The notes beneath the pieces were generated by a model that made no database searches, was not told the DNA's origin, and saw only the letters and a list, made by a program, of their open reading frames with translations. Below are positions 31,203-42,346 of a stretch of DNA of 64,000 nt, piece after piece. Origin of the DNA: Timema cristinae (lineage: Eukaryota; Arthropoda; Insecta; Phasmatodea; Timematidae); the NCBI GenBank assembly GCA_039000515.1, contig JBCFYV010000012.1, positions 45,422,167 to 45,486,166 of the forward strand. The letters run 5' to 3'. Both the position numbers and the translations under genes were made by a program. The first letter of the stretch is position 1. The number at the start of each line of letters is the position of its first letter.

Positions 31203-33305
31203 TGATATTTCTAAATGTTCATTTGAAAATAGGTTTTTAGAAAATATTATGTAAATTCTTTTAATAATTATGCTTACATATATATTGAAGTATTCATATA
31301 CAAAATTATTTTGAGCTCATTTTCAGTACATAATCAAAAGTTCTCCCATGAGCACTGATATTGTCTTTTAAGTTGTAGTATGTCATTATTAGTATATCTT
31401 TAAAACTTTATTCTGTATATTTCAAAAATGAAGTCCAATTTTAATAGTAAATGCCTAATCTGTTATCTAGATAAATGACTAGACATAATTTTATGTATCC
31501 CTATGTCAGGAAGTTATCTACAGCTGTCACTTAATAAAAATCAGTATCTATAAAGTAACACCTAACAAATAGCAAAACGTTAGCATTTTTTTCTACAAAA
31601 ATATATGCTTATAGTTTATAAATGGTCTTTTCTATAAAGATTGTACTTTAACATAGCGTGAAATACATGAAGCTGGTATTTTCATTTACCCTGAAAGGTA
31701 TAATACTTACACTGCTTGTTTCCTTTATGCTAAAACATATAAAATAGGTCCATAGTGAAATCAGTCATGATAACAGTAATAGCTTTCAATAAATGATATG
31801 CATATTTCCTTTAAGCATAGCACGCATTATTCCACGGTGACGTAGCTTGTAAGATAGTGAAATACTGTAGATGAAAAAGGCAAGGTTTAATTTACATTAT
31901 GAACAAAATATACGTTATGAATTTACTACATACAAGCTGGTGTATCTGTTACACAGGGAATCTATAAAGTAGTTTTTTACTTTTTAGTATATAAAATTTA
32001 CCATAGAGAAAGTAATCAAATCATAATTATGTTTAAATATGTTTTCTTTATGGCTTTATATGGTGTTACAAAGCGCAAAAAGAAGGCTGACTATAACACA
32101 ATACAAAACAGAGATATAATCGGAACATGTGTTTAACGTTGAAATTTCTTTGAATAGTAAGTAACAAACCATTTAGACACAATAGCTGAGCTCTCTCCTG
32201 TTGGTGGTAATAATAAAATAAAGAAGAGTGACAGAGTATAAATAATTGGTTGTTAAAGAGTTAAAAGCTATGGAAGTTATATAATACTGAAAGAGCTTAC
32301 AAGCAACACTGTGGTAACACCACCTCGAGGGCGTAAAGGTGGTGGCCCTAAGATTCAGAATGGGGTGGGGATCCTTGAACTTAGATCAATAATAATGGAT
32401 AGGATCATTGGCTGTAAGGTTTGATAAATGCTCAGTGGCTATAAAGTTTGATAAACGCTCATTGACTGTAAGATTTAGGATGTTTTGGGGATTCACCATC
32501 TTGAAGGAGAAAGCTATACGCTTATTGGTTGTAAGTTCTAGAAGGGGGAGGGCCTTGACTTGCATTGAGTATAAGGTATAGGAAGGATATATGGTGGATC
32601 GTGTAAGTGGAGTGTCAGAGTTGCAAGATATGGAGCTAGGGCGTTGATGTGGCAACGCTGTCTCAATATGTAGCTCAGAATAAGATTTTTCCCTCTACTT
32701 TTATCTCCATGTACAATGATCTCTAAAAGTGAAAATGTGCTATAGATTTAAAGTAACAGTGTAAATGCATTCTAAAAACCAGTAGTCTACTACAAGTTTG
32801 CGCTTTAATATAAACCACGTGATTAAACTGTCTCGTTTAAATGTGTGTCATTGTTTTATTATTTCAAAAAAATAATACTATTCACTGTAAGACATCTTAA
32901 TTCATTCAATAACACTTATAAAAGTTTCAGGTTCAATTAACCTCATATATGGAAAAACATTTGGGGACAGGGTTAGTTTTTTGAGGATTAGGTTAGTTTA
33001 TAAGTAGTCGTCTGATAAAATAAATTGGTCAGAGAGTAAACGATTAGGAAAATAAAAATAATAATAATTATTATTAAATTAAAATGTATTGGAATGATTA
33101 GCTAAACTAGGAGGCTATGTTTAATACCAGATTAGATGTACAGTACCATGGATGGATTCTCAGCTCTATTGGTTTTATATACTCATTACACACAAAATGT
33201 TAGTGCAGATATTTTTCTAAGAATATCATATTTATATTTTAATCTCAGATATTTAATTTTTGTGTAGCTGATAGCATAGACTAGCACTAAAGCATATTAT
33301 TAACT
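31203..33305. other. Intergenic stretch without a recognisable gene
   Basis: Mostly AT-rich, with one more GC-balanced patch (32300-32660) that includes the 27-bp repeat at 32403-32483. Confidence 0.5.
32403..32483. repeat. 27-bp imperfect triple repeat
   Basis: Three successive 27-base units begin 'gatcattggctgtaagg', 'gctcagtggctataaag' and 'gctcattgactgtaaga'. A fourth, displaced relative ('gcttattggttgtaag') is at about 32521. Confidence 0.7.
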
Positions 33306-33515
33306 TATGCACCACATCTTACTAACCATCCAATCTATTTGCATATTTCTAATATGGAATAGCGATGAAACTTAGGTGGGTTTAAATGAAGTGAATTTAG
33401 GTTTTAGTTGAAGTAAGCTAATATTTTTTTGAGGAAACGCCACCTTAGTAAACCTAGCACAGACTCAAACCTAAAACCCTACCGTTAGCAGATAAACCAA
33501 CAAGAAAATACTTCG
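33306..33515 (-). mobile_element. Old SINE copy
   Basis: The left edge 'caccacatcttactaaccatcc' is a decayed common SINE tail. The right half ('acagactcaaacctaaaaccc') is a decayed B-box arm in reverse. Confidence 0.45.
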
Positions 33516-33792
33516 CCATTGTATGATCAAGTGCTGTCTCGGGTGTTTATTAAATAAACTTATTAACCTATTATCGGTTCATCCCTAATATCTACTTTCT
33601 GTTATTAAATGTTAGTAAATGATGTTGATTTATTAAATAGTCAGACAGTTTAGCTAAGTTGGTAAGGCAATTTATTATTGAGATTGTCTTTTCAGTTCCT
33701 AGTATGATTAATATAATAAGTATCATTGGTAATAATGAGAAGTTCACTTTCATAGTAATTAATCACCAGTTAGAGGACAGGGTATCAGTTAG

Positions 33793-34433
33793 CAGGGTTC
33801 TCCAAACTTTTTTCTATGTGGGACACAATATATTTTACACATTTTTGTGGGCCAAATAACGTTCATCTGTTCTTCAAGTATCATTATTTTTGACTTGAAT
33901 GCCTTGAAATGCACAAATAGATCACAAATCAAATTGGTTTCAACATGCAAATTTATATTCAAGTCATATGGCCAATCACGTCTATAAAAAATTCCAATTT
34001 ACAAGTCCAGTCGGTTTTTGATAAAATTGATTGATGTTGATTCTTATCTGTGAGAAATGAATAAATTTATATGTATTAAATTATATTATAATAATTAGTC
34101 AATATAATTACTTTTTGAAAAATTAGGTAACATCTTTCGGAATTTCCTTTGATAACCGTCTGCCGGGGAACTTGGAACTACCTAAAAATCGTCACAGTCA
34201 AGCCGTTCAGTTGTCAGTATAAGGAATGCCGCCTGAGACTGAAAATGAGGGTTTGCAATTCCAACAGCAATCTGGCTTGGTGTTATGGGGGGAAGCACAT
34301 GTGCGGAAAGAAACTGGAATGTCAAATAAACTGTATGGATAATAAATAACGAAGAGAAGCAATTAATATGTTTTTTGATAAAATCTTGGAACGGGCCGGA
34401 TGTGACCCGTGGGCCATAGTTTGAATATCCCTG
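33793..34433. mobile_element. hAT-like non-autonomous DNA element
   Basis: It begins CAGGGTTCTCCAAACT and ends with the inverted counterpart AGTTTGAATATCCCTG. Both inner flanks carry 'gtgggcc' motifs. This matches the short imperfect inverted ends typical of hAT elements. No exact 8-bp duplication is visible (TCAGTTAG left, AGTTAAAG right), so it is old or slightly misbounded. Confidence 0.55.
34131..34349 (+). CDS. Short cysteine-rich frame inside the hAT-like element
   Basis: An open frame of about 72 codons (the ORF caller starts it at a TTG at 34149) whose last 45 residues have a regular pattern: C-x4-C-x8-C-x8-C-x6-C-x5-C-x3-C. It ends CMDNK before a stop. The pattern and the 'R-V-C...CG....C' layout recall a thrombospondin type-1 repeat, but the family's WxxW signature is incomplete. 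It could be a captured exon, a transposase zinc-binding fragment or chance. No start codon or splice site fixes its limits. Confidence 0.3.
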   Translation, partial: HLSEFPLITVCRGTWNYLKIVTVKPFSCQYKECRLRLKMRVCNSNSNLAWCYGGKHMCGKKLECQINCMDNK

Positions 34434-34439
34434 AGTTAA

Positions 34440-36240
34440 AGAGTTGGTGGGTCATATGATGTTATAATTATTAATTAGCTGATTCTGATGGTGCATGTTT
34501 AAGCTCACTAAATTAAAACAATTACATATTAAAACATGAGCTTATAATAAGAGCTATGAAGCATTTTGCGGGCATCTTAAATGTGCTTAGCCACATTTGA
34601 GATAGTTTGTTTTAATCCCGTTAAGCAAAGACCAAATTTGACTTATCACGTGGGTGAAATAAAGAGATAAACAATTAGGTATCCAGAGCTTCATTTTAAC
34701 AATCTTAAATGAAATTGATGTATAAAGTTATATAGCTAACATTTACAAAAGTTACCAAACAGTAACTTTAATTTATTAATACGTTAAGTAATGTAGTTCT
34801 TTCTTGTAACTATTATTTATGGTCAATAATTAAATATAAATTAATAAAAATAATAAAGCAATATCTTCTAAATATTGATAAAATATAGAAACTGGAAATT
34901 CTCTTACACTGAAATGACATCACGATGGGCCGCTGTTTATTGCATGTTTTATGAACGGAATAGAAGCGGTATGTCTACAATTATTTATCCACCCAAAGTT
35001 TCTAAGGAGAAGAAATATCTTTGTATTTTTTTTTATTTGAGTTTGAAATTTATCTTTTGTACTAAAGTTGAAATTAATATTTTAACAAGATTCGTAGCTC
35101 TACCATTATTGATAACTATATAGATAGCAAATTGTTTTGTATTCTTATCAAAAGTTAATTCTGATGGTGAACAATTTAGTGTAGGCATGTCCTATGAAGT
35201 GATGACTTTGGTTTGTTTTCCTTCCAATTAACTTGGAAAATTTTCCCGATCTGCGATTCACCCTAATTTCATACAAAATAAATTAATTATTAGTTTAAAG
35301 AGGACTTAAATTTGTAATATTTTTTAAAGTAGAATATATGGATTGCAGTTTTTAAAGATAGGTTCATTCCCAGTTCACAAAGAATTGAGAAATTGACGGG
35401 GATTGTACTGACTTATATATACTTTTTCTTTTAATAAAAAAAATTAATATTTTAATAATGTGACGTAGATAATACGGAAAGGTAATGATAAATCATGTGT
35501 TACAGTACAATGTATAATCATGGTGCGTAATTTTACCCCAAGCCTGGGAATACATTGTATACATCTTCCAATTTATTTTCGCTTTCCAGCAAGTTAAAGT
35601 ATTTTAGCTTGTTTTTTTTCTTTAACGTACCTCACATTCTAAATACAGATGACGCCTTTTCCCTCACCGGAATTTTCTATTTGTTTATATGATTAATGCT
35701 TGTCTATACCAATGCAGTGTTCACTTACAAGTAATGAGATGAAATGAACCAATGTTGGACCAGCTGAAGATGTTAGGATATCATTTATTAATCTTACCAT
35801 TGCTGAGAAAGTTGGGGCTCAAATCCAAGCCGGGTACATTAGGTCAGTGGTTTACCACAAATGGTTAGTTATCATCATGACTTTCTCGTACTTTCTACAT
35901 GATAGGTGTGCGAAGTTTCGAAACTTTGACTTTGATTTCAAAAGCATTATAAGCCTCGAAACTTTAACTTTGGTTTGAAAACATTATAAGTTCGAATTTA
36001 CTTAGAAACAATACTCCGTTTACAGTGAAAGGTTACATGGGCTTACCTGGATAGGGCTCCATTATGCACCTATCATATAAAAAACACCATAGTTGATACA
36101 AGAAAGGTAAGTTTTCTATCGTTAACGGAAAATTAATTATGGATAATAAATTAATATTCTATGAAACGATCTGAAATAATTTCATTTCATTTTTTCGCAG
36201 TATTATTTTTAATGTATGTTACTAAATGTTCAAGTTATAG
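34440..36240. other. AT-rich stretch without a recognisable gene
   Basis: No exon with splice signals or clear repeat. Short frames (for example 34875-35123) have no protein-like composition. Confidence 0.45.
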
Positions 36241-36251
36241 GCATGATATTA

Positions 36252-36449
36252 AATCTAATGGGGTAGGGATGAGGAAGGAAACTATTTAGAGGTAAGCAAT
36301 CATAATTTACGTGGAAGGAGAGTTGTAAACCATTTAGGGAAAAGCACTCTCAGTAAGCCCGACAAGGATTCGAACCCTAATCTCCCCAGCACCAGTAGGT
36401 CAGTCTAACACGAGAGTGACGCCCTAGACATATGGCACTGAAGCAGGTC
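36252..36449 (-). mobile_element. SINE, head type C, tail-truncated
   Basis: The minus-strand body and head ('gattcgaaccctaatctcccc' B-box arm in reverse, then 'cagtctaacacgagagtgacgcc') match type C. The common tail is missing on the left. Confidence 0.65.
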
Positions 36450-36599
36450 AATGATAACGTTATTAATGACTTGGAGGGAGACCGGAACTTAGAGGAAGTG
36501 TACCCGCATTCCTGTGTACAAAGGATGGGAAAACAACAGCTATAAATCAAAGTTTGAACCCTCCTACTCAATTTTTTTATTACCGCTTCACACTTCACG

Positions 36600-36925
36600 A
36601 TTGGTATGTAACAACTATGATAATCTGTTAGGGATGAGGAAGGTTACATTTAGAAAAAGTGTCCCGGACTTGGTTTTGAGGGCAGTGGAAATAAATTTAG
36701 TAAAAACCTTCCTTTTTACACCTGACTGAGATTCAAATCCAGATATCTTGTCACCAGCAGTCCAGTCTAATGAGAAAGTAACGCCTTAGAGTTTAGAACA
36801 TTCGATTACTAAGCGTGATCCTTTTTACACAGTGCAATCAATTGAGATTATAATCTTGACCTTCCATCACCAGCAATCCAGTTTAATATAAGCTTGACCA
36901 CATATACCATGTGACCACGGCTACG
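36600..36925 (-). mobile_element. Cluster of partial type-C SINE copies
   Basis: About 36600-36800 is one decayed copy ('gggatgaggaaggttacattta' to 'ccagtctaatgagaaagtaacgcctta'). About 36830-36925 is a head-only fragment with 'gtgaccacg'. Another head-only fragment lies at 37443-37526. They suggest repeated insertion into, or duplication of, the same kind of site. Confidence 0.5.
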
Positions 36926-37948
36926 TGGGACATGTGGCCGTGAAACTTGCGATTGATGGGATTTGCAGTTGCCAAAAATAACGCCATGGGATTTGCATCC
37001 ACCACATTCCAAATTGTAAAACTAAGCATGTTTTATTACGGATCATATTTTGGAATGTTATTTGATTTGGAACCTGAAATTTATCTTAGCAACAAACTAA
37101 CACCTGAAGTTCCTTATTTTAATTATTTATTCTATACTAAACTAGCCCATTCGAACTTAGCCTAGCCTAGTCTAAAACTAACATAAATTAATTTAAACTA
37201 ACATAGCCTAACCTAACCAACATAGCCTAGAGCCTAAATTTGACATTATAATGATTTAAGTCGGAAAATTCCAGAGATTAGCGTCGCGTGAGAGTACAAG
37301 GAATACAAAGATATTCAAGCAAGTGGAGCGTCAATTTTAGGTAAACACACTCTCTACATGTAAACAATATGCAAGAATGCGGCCGCAAATCCGACTATAG
37401 TATAACTACAGGACGCAAATCCCACTGAAAAAGGCCTGATTGCAAACCTCAACCGCATGACCCATTCTACCATTCTCCAGCAATCCAGTCAGTCTGGCTA
37501 CATGTACCACGTGACCACCAGTGTGAGTAGTAATAAAAAATAGTAATAATATTATTTCCATTTACTTTTAACTGCGAAGTTATTTGGTTAATTCCAGTAA
37601 ACGTGTTTTTGAATTGTCTTATCACCCATTTTGGTGTTGTTTCCACGAACGTAGTTGTGTACACATACTTATCACATTGAAATAAAACAAAATAGGGCAC
37701 AACCGTTACATCATAATGGTACTAGAAGTGATAGCGTGTTTACTGCGTCATTTCATTAAACCATGGGACAATTTACTACACCTGTCATCTCTTAAAATAA
37801 GAAAAATCATCCGTTTTCAACATAATAGGATCTACCGTCATGGCAGTTTCTTCAAACGAATGTGTTATTGTGAACTTTAGTAGTCTAAGCAGTTTATCAA
37901 AAGTTCATTATCAGGTCGTTGTGTGCAGTTGTGAAGCTAAGAGTATCA

Positions 37949-37996
37949 ATGAATTGTTTAAAGAGTATTGGTTTAGGCCTACTATTGATAATTTTG
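37949..37996 (+). CDS. Candidate signal-peptide exon 1 of mucin-like gene 2
   Basis: ATG at 37949, 16 codons MNCLKSIGLGLLLIIL, then a GTATGT donor at 37997 in phase 0. The short charged start followed by an unbroken hydrophobic core is a textbook signal peptide. The next suitable acceptor is at 41615-41617, also phase 0, so the join would lead straight into the cysteine module. The 3.6-kb intron holds several SINEs and a mariner-like element. The similarity in layout to the exon at 13604 supports both. It lacks transcript proof. Confidence 0.52.
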
Positions 37997-38159
37997 GTAT
38001 GTGACTTTAATAAAGCTTTATATATAGTATATATTGGTATATACATATAAATATCAGTATATATACATATAATTCCTTGCATTGATTGTATTTTAAATCT
38101 GTATAGCTATAGTGTTTTATAAACATAAATTTTAGCATACTTTTATTTCCAAATTCATT

Positions 38160-38357
38160 TGACACTTTAGCTCAGTCGGTACTTTCTCTGTCTACAGAGC
38201 TAGAGGTCCCGGGTTTCTATTCCCGGCATGGCAGAAAAGTTTATCATAGGGGAAAAGTGGGTTTACACTTTCACAGTAATGAATTAACGGCCGGGACTGA
38301 ATGTTGTGCCTGTCCTAGTCGTAAGATAGATTTTAAGGCATATAAAGCTACGACAAG
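38160..38357 (+). mobile_element. tRNA-like SINE, head type E
   Basis: The head 'acactttagctcagtcgg' (A box) and a T-arm-like 'cccgggtttctattcccgg' are followed by a body with 'tgttgtgcctgtcctag' shared with the copy at 9096-9480. An extra base in the T loop argues against a functional tRNA. Confidence 0.55.
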
Positions 38358-38544
38358 CTTAGACAGTCGGTAGTGGAAAATAGATGACGTGATTAAAAAC
38401 CCGACCAGGACCATAGGCTGGAAATATTAATGGCTGTAAAGTAAATATATACATATATATATTTATGTATGTAAGCTATACATACCAATGTATATATTTA
38501 GATGTATGTATAATTATATATATATTTATGTGTGTATAATGTAT

Positions 38545-39282
38545 ACAAAATGTTTCAGTAAAAGCGTGCAAAAATTAAACAGGACATAGGGGATGGATAC
38601 TTTACCGAACATTTTTAGATAAGGATCGTGTGGTCTGCGAAACCAGCTAATGGGAATACGGGCCTAAACATGTGAGGGAGAGATTGAAAGCTATTTCGTA
38701 TGGGGATATCTCGAATCAATTGTGTATAAGACTCTCGTGGACACAGACTTGGAATTGGTTACCAGGATTGTCATCGCCTGTGATGTGATTCGCAACACGC
38801 ATGGGATATTTCGTATGGGGATATCTCGAATCAATTGTGTATAAGACTCTCTTGGACACAGACTTGGAATTGGTTACCAGGATTGTCATCGCCTGTGATG
38901 TGATTCGCAACACGCATGGGATATTTGAACGGGTGCCTCAGAATCTCGTATGCCGATGTCATGCTTGCATTAGGGTTGGTGGCCGTCATTTTTATCAACT
39001 GTTGTGAGGTACGAAATAGTAGGTTTCCTCCGGTTTATCAATAATATGTTATACTGTACAGTAAGCCTACTACCTGTACGTATTGTTACAACTAAGTGCA
39101 AATAAATTACATGTAATGATTAACTGTAAATAAACTGGACGTCAGTAAGAGTGGTGAACATGTTGAGGCCTATATCCCCCTTAGCTGGCTTCACAGACCA
39201 CACGTTCCCTATCTCAAAACCTTCGTTATAGGATCCTCTATGTCCTGTTTAATTTTTGCACGCTTTCAGTGAAACATCCTGT
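38545..39282 (+). mobile_element. Mariner-like element with ~120-bp inverted ends
   Basis: The left end ('atgtttcagtaaaagcgtgc', then 'aaaaattaaacaggacatag' and 'cgtgtggtctgcgaaaccagc') is matched in reverse by the right end over about 120 bases. The centre keeps only the C-terminal end of an IS630/Tc1/mariner-type transposase (GYLESIVYKTL... to CHACIRVGGRHF, stop about 39005). The DDE catalytic core is absent. A 115-bp duplication within it breaks the frame. It is non-autonomous. Confidence 0.75.
38692..38921 (+). repeat. 115-bp tandem duplication inside the mariner-like element
   Basis: 38692-38806 and 38807-38921 are nearly identical (one clear mismatch, 'ctcgtgg' against 'cttggac' context). 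115 is not a multiple of three, so the duplication destroys the transposase frame. Confidence 0.95.
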
Positions 39283-39628
39283 TTATATACTTATATAAAT
39301 ATATACGCTTATATTTAGTCAACAACCCGAGGGTTGATTTGATGTAATTTATAGGCCTATCCTTCCAGTGATAGTCATGCATTCAGTCCTTTGGCTGGTT
39401 ATTGCTGACTACATCATCTGGTATAAACCACATGCACTATGGGATTTTAAAAAATGGAATAGTTTCTCATTGCCTTCAACACTGAATTTCTATGAGTGAG
39501 TGCGAAATGGCCTTCCAATTTTTCTGAGAAAAGTACTTTCACATACCCTCTAGGGTTATGTAACATGCCACAACTGACATTGGACAGACAGATTCACTTC
39601 CTTTCTGAAGGAAATTGTGATACTAATT

Positions 39629-39884
39629 AATAATAATATTTAGCATCGTGTCTTACTACCCGTTCGGGTTATACGCTTTAAGTACTAATTACACTAATGG
39701 ATTAGGAATTGGGAAGGATTAATTATATGAAGTGAACCCGCATTTGCGTGGAGGGAGAGTGGAAAACCATTTATAAAAAACCACTCCCAGTTCACCCGAC
39801 CGAGATTCGAACCTCGATCTCCACGTCCTCAGCAGTCGGGCTCAATACGACAAGCGCGTTAGCCAACTACGCCACCGAGGCGGG
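39629..39884 (-). mobile_element. tRNA-derived SINE, head type B, with exact 13-bp target duplication
   Basis: On the minus strand, head 'cctcggtggcgtagttggc' with B box 'gaggttcgaatctcgg', then the body, then the common tail. It is flanked by TGTGATACTAATT at 39616-39628 and 39885-39897. A recent insertion. Confidence 0.92.
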
Positions 39885-39993
39885 TGTGATACTAATTGTT
39901 ATCACTCAAGAAAATTCTGTCGACCTTGACTGGGGTCGAACCCATGAATATTGGATGCTGTGCTGAGCACTTCACTTTAAGATCACCGATGTT

Positions 39994-40074
39994 GACACAC
40001 ACACACACACAGACACAAAACACATACACACACACAACACATACACACACATAACACATACACACATAACACAT

Positions 40075-40105
<31 letters not shown>
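39994..40105. repeat. (CA)n/(TA)n microsatellite
   Basis: Interrupted CA repeats with 'acat' spacers, ending in a TA run. The minus-strand Cys/Val frame through it is an artefact. Confidence 0.95.
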
Positions 40106-40895
40106 GCCTGCCACTCAAAATAAGATTTACAGATTTTCTGTTTTGTCCATAATAGCTATAACGTTTTTAAAATCAATTCAATCAATATTTGAATTCCAAA
40201 ATATACACGCTTGGTTGTTCATAAATGAACAATAGTTTTATCTTCATACAAAGATGAACAGAGGCTTCAATTTGATTCAGGTCAGCGTCACCTTGGTAAA
40301 AGTGGCAATTCGGTCATGGGTATCAGACTCACAAAATACTGGTTACTGGTGGCTGTGAGGTTGAGGTTCGAATAATATCTGGTTACATTGAGGGGCGTTT
40401 TTCCTAAATGTGCTCCATCACTATAGTTTTACAGCCCCATATTCACACTGATTCGAGTGCACATAATCTAAAAACCAACTTCCTTTATTCTACCCCTGTG
40501 AGTAAGCTTTTATTAACCTATTAACTAGACATATACAAATATATACGAGTGTTGGCGCAAAAGATGATAGCCCTCACATGTTTATATGGGCTATTTTCAC
40601 TATTTAAACTTCCATAACATCCTGAAATCTAGATATTAGAAATAATTAAAATATCCGTAGTTAAAGAGTTAAAATGCCAAAAATACTTGCCAACACAATT
40701 ATCCTAAAATGAGGGTTACCATGTTTTTGCCCAAACCCCTCAATTAATATTAGTTTTTCAAAGGAGTTTATAAGGCTATGTATGGTACTATGGCTATACT
40801 AAACAAAGATAACCCATTATCTACTACCATAGCTAATATTTGTTGTGATATATTTTGAAGAAATATTTATATATAGGCCTATATATATAATTAGA

Positions 40896-41135
40896 AGAGT
40901 GGCTTACTAACTGTTAAGGTTATACGTATACGTATTAATTACAGTAGTGAGTAAGGTGTGAGGAAGGTTTAATTTAGAGAAAGTGTACTCACATTAGCGT
41001 GGAGGTAGAGTAATAACTTTTAGAAAAAAACTACCTTCAGTACACCCAACCGGGATTCAAACCCCAATCTCCCTGTCATTAGTAGTCTAGTCTAACACGA
41101 CAGTGACACCTTAGGACATGCGGCCACCTAAGAGG
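40896..41135 (-). mobile_element. SINE, head type C (left arm of an inverted pair)
   Basis: A reverse type-C copy: tail 'tggcttactaactgttaagg' at left, head 'cttaggacatgcggccacc' at right. It is moderately diverged. Confidence 0.75.
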
Positions 41136-41159
41136 GCAATAATGATATTAAAACACACT

Positions 41160-41400
41160 TCAGTGGCTACATGGTCTAAGGCGCTACTCTTTTAAAAGAC
41201 TAGACTGCCGATAATGGGAAGATCGTGGTTCAATCTCTGTCGGGTGTACTGGGGTGGTCTTTCCTAAATAGTTTTCCACTCTCCCTCCACGAAAGTTCGG
41301 GTACAATTCTTATAAATATAACCCACCTCATCACTTAAACCACAAGCGTTATTAGTACATAAACGTACAACCCGAAAGAGTAGTAAGACGCGGTGCTAAA
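41160..41400 (+). mobile_element. SINE, head type C (right arm of an inverted pair)
   Basis: A forward type-C copy from 'cagtggctacatggtctaagg' to 'agtagtaagacgcggtgc' plus A run. With 40896-41135 it forms a head-to-head inverted repeat with only about 25 bases between. Confidence 0.85.
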
Positions 41401-41617
41401 AAAAATTGTAGTAGTATCTCACATATAATTATATTATTACAAATATCTTATCGTAACCACCTTGGATCAACCAAAGTATTCTAGACCAATAGATGACCTT
41501 TATGCCAACTCCGCAATGGAACTCTCAAGTCAAATGATATGTTCATATCGAATAAATAATAAGAGTTAGTAAAGTATACATTTTACCGTACAGTAGTTGG
41601 CCCTTCTCTTTTTCCAG

Positions 41618-42346
41618 TGTGATTCAAGAGGTCATCCTTGTGGACAATATGGCACCTTTTGTCATAACTCATCACATTTCGGCATCTGCATTGAGCAGTT
41701 GGATGGCTCCCTTCTACCAGCGGAGGATTACTTAAACCTCTGCCCAGAAGGAACCGTCTGCGATTCAGATGATGAGTCTCCATGTATTGCCATGAATTCA
41801 TCGGCTCCTCAACAATTTCTTTCTACGGCCGATTATATGACTGCTTCACCCCATACGGAGGTCGCAGACCATTCCTCTAGTGACGTGGATCATCATTTGG
41901 CCAAATCCAGTGTTGGCGTGACCTCAGAGCTTCGACCTTCTTCTAAGGCACAATTATATTCAGTATCAAAGAAGAATTATGACTCTACAGCTCCTTTTAC
42001 TGTTAGTACAACATCAACCGTGTTTCCTTCCGGTGAGTCCACTTCTCTGAACATTGTCAATCACGATTATCTAACCAGACCCAAAACTAATACCAAAGAT
42101 AACTACATAACAGCAAACCAAAATTTAGATAATTCAAATTTGGCTTTATTAAATAGTAACAGAAATAAAAGAGATTGGGAGACAACTACTTATCTACAAC
42201 AAACAAAAGGGGCATTCTTAAGCGATTTAATATCAACTGTTACTAATCCAAGTATGTTTTCTGACGCAACTATATTAAATGAGAAGGATAGAAATATTAT
42301 TTCAACAGCTACAACCAACGGTATTACGAATGTTGTGCTACCTTAG
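41618..42346 (+). CDS. Cysteine-rich exon 2 of mucin-like gene 2
   Basis: Acceptor 'cttctctttttccag' (ends 41617), then a phase-0 frame CDSRGHPCGQYGTFC... with cysteine spacing 6-6-8-17-5-7, identical to the exon at 29130, and a CPEGTVC block. The module is followed by a Ser/Thr/Asn-rich region typical of O-glycosylated mucins. With exon 37949-37996 this would be a secreted peritrophic-matrix or cuticle protein; chitin binding is inferred from the pattern. The frame stops at 42344-42346, yet the neighbouring frame continues with the same composition ('LETEQETSN...'). Confidence 0.72.
   Translation, partial: CDSRGHPCGQYGTFCHNSSHFGICIEQLDGSLLPAEDYLNLCPEGTVCDSDDESPCIAMNSSAPQQFLSTADYMTASPHTEVADHSSSDVDHHLAKSSVGVTSELRPSSKAQLYSVSKKNYDSTAPFTVSTTSTVFPSGESTSLNIVNHDYLTRPKTNTKDNYITANQNLDNSNLALLNSNRNKRDWETTTYLQQTKGAFLSDLISTVTNPSMFSDATILNEKDRNIISTATTNGITNVVLP

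Noticed and set aside
38160..38235. Functional tRNA gene
   Set aside because: T-arm has an extra base and the head continues into a SINE body seen elsewhere.
39892..40086. Cys/Val-rich minus-strand ORF
   Set aside because: Translation of a CA microsatellite.
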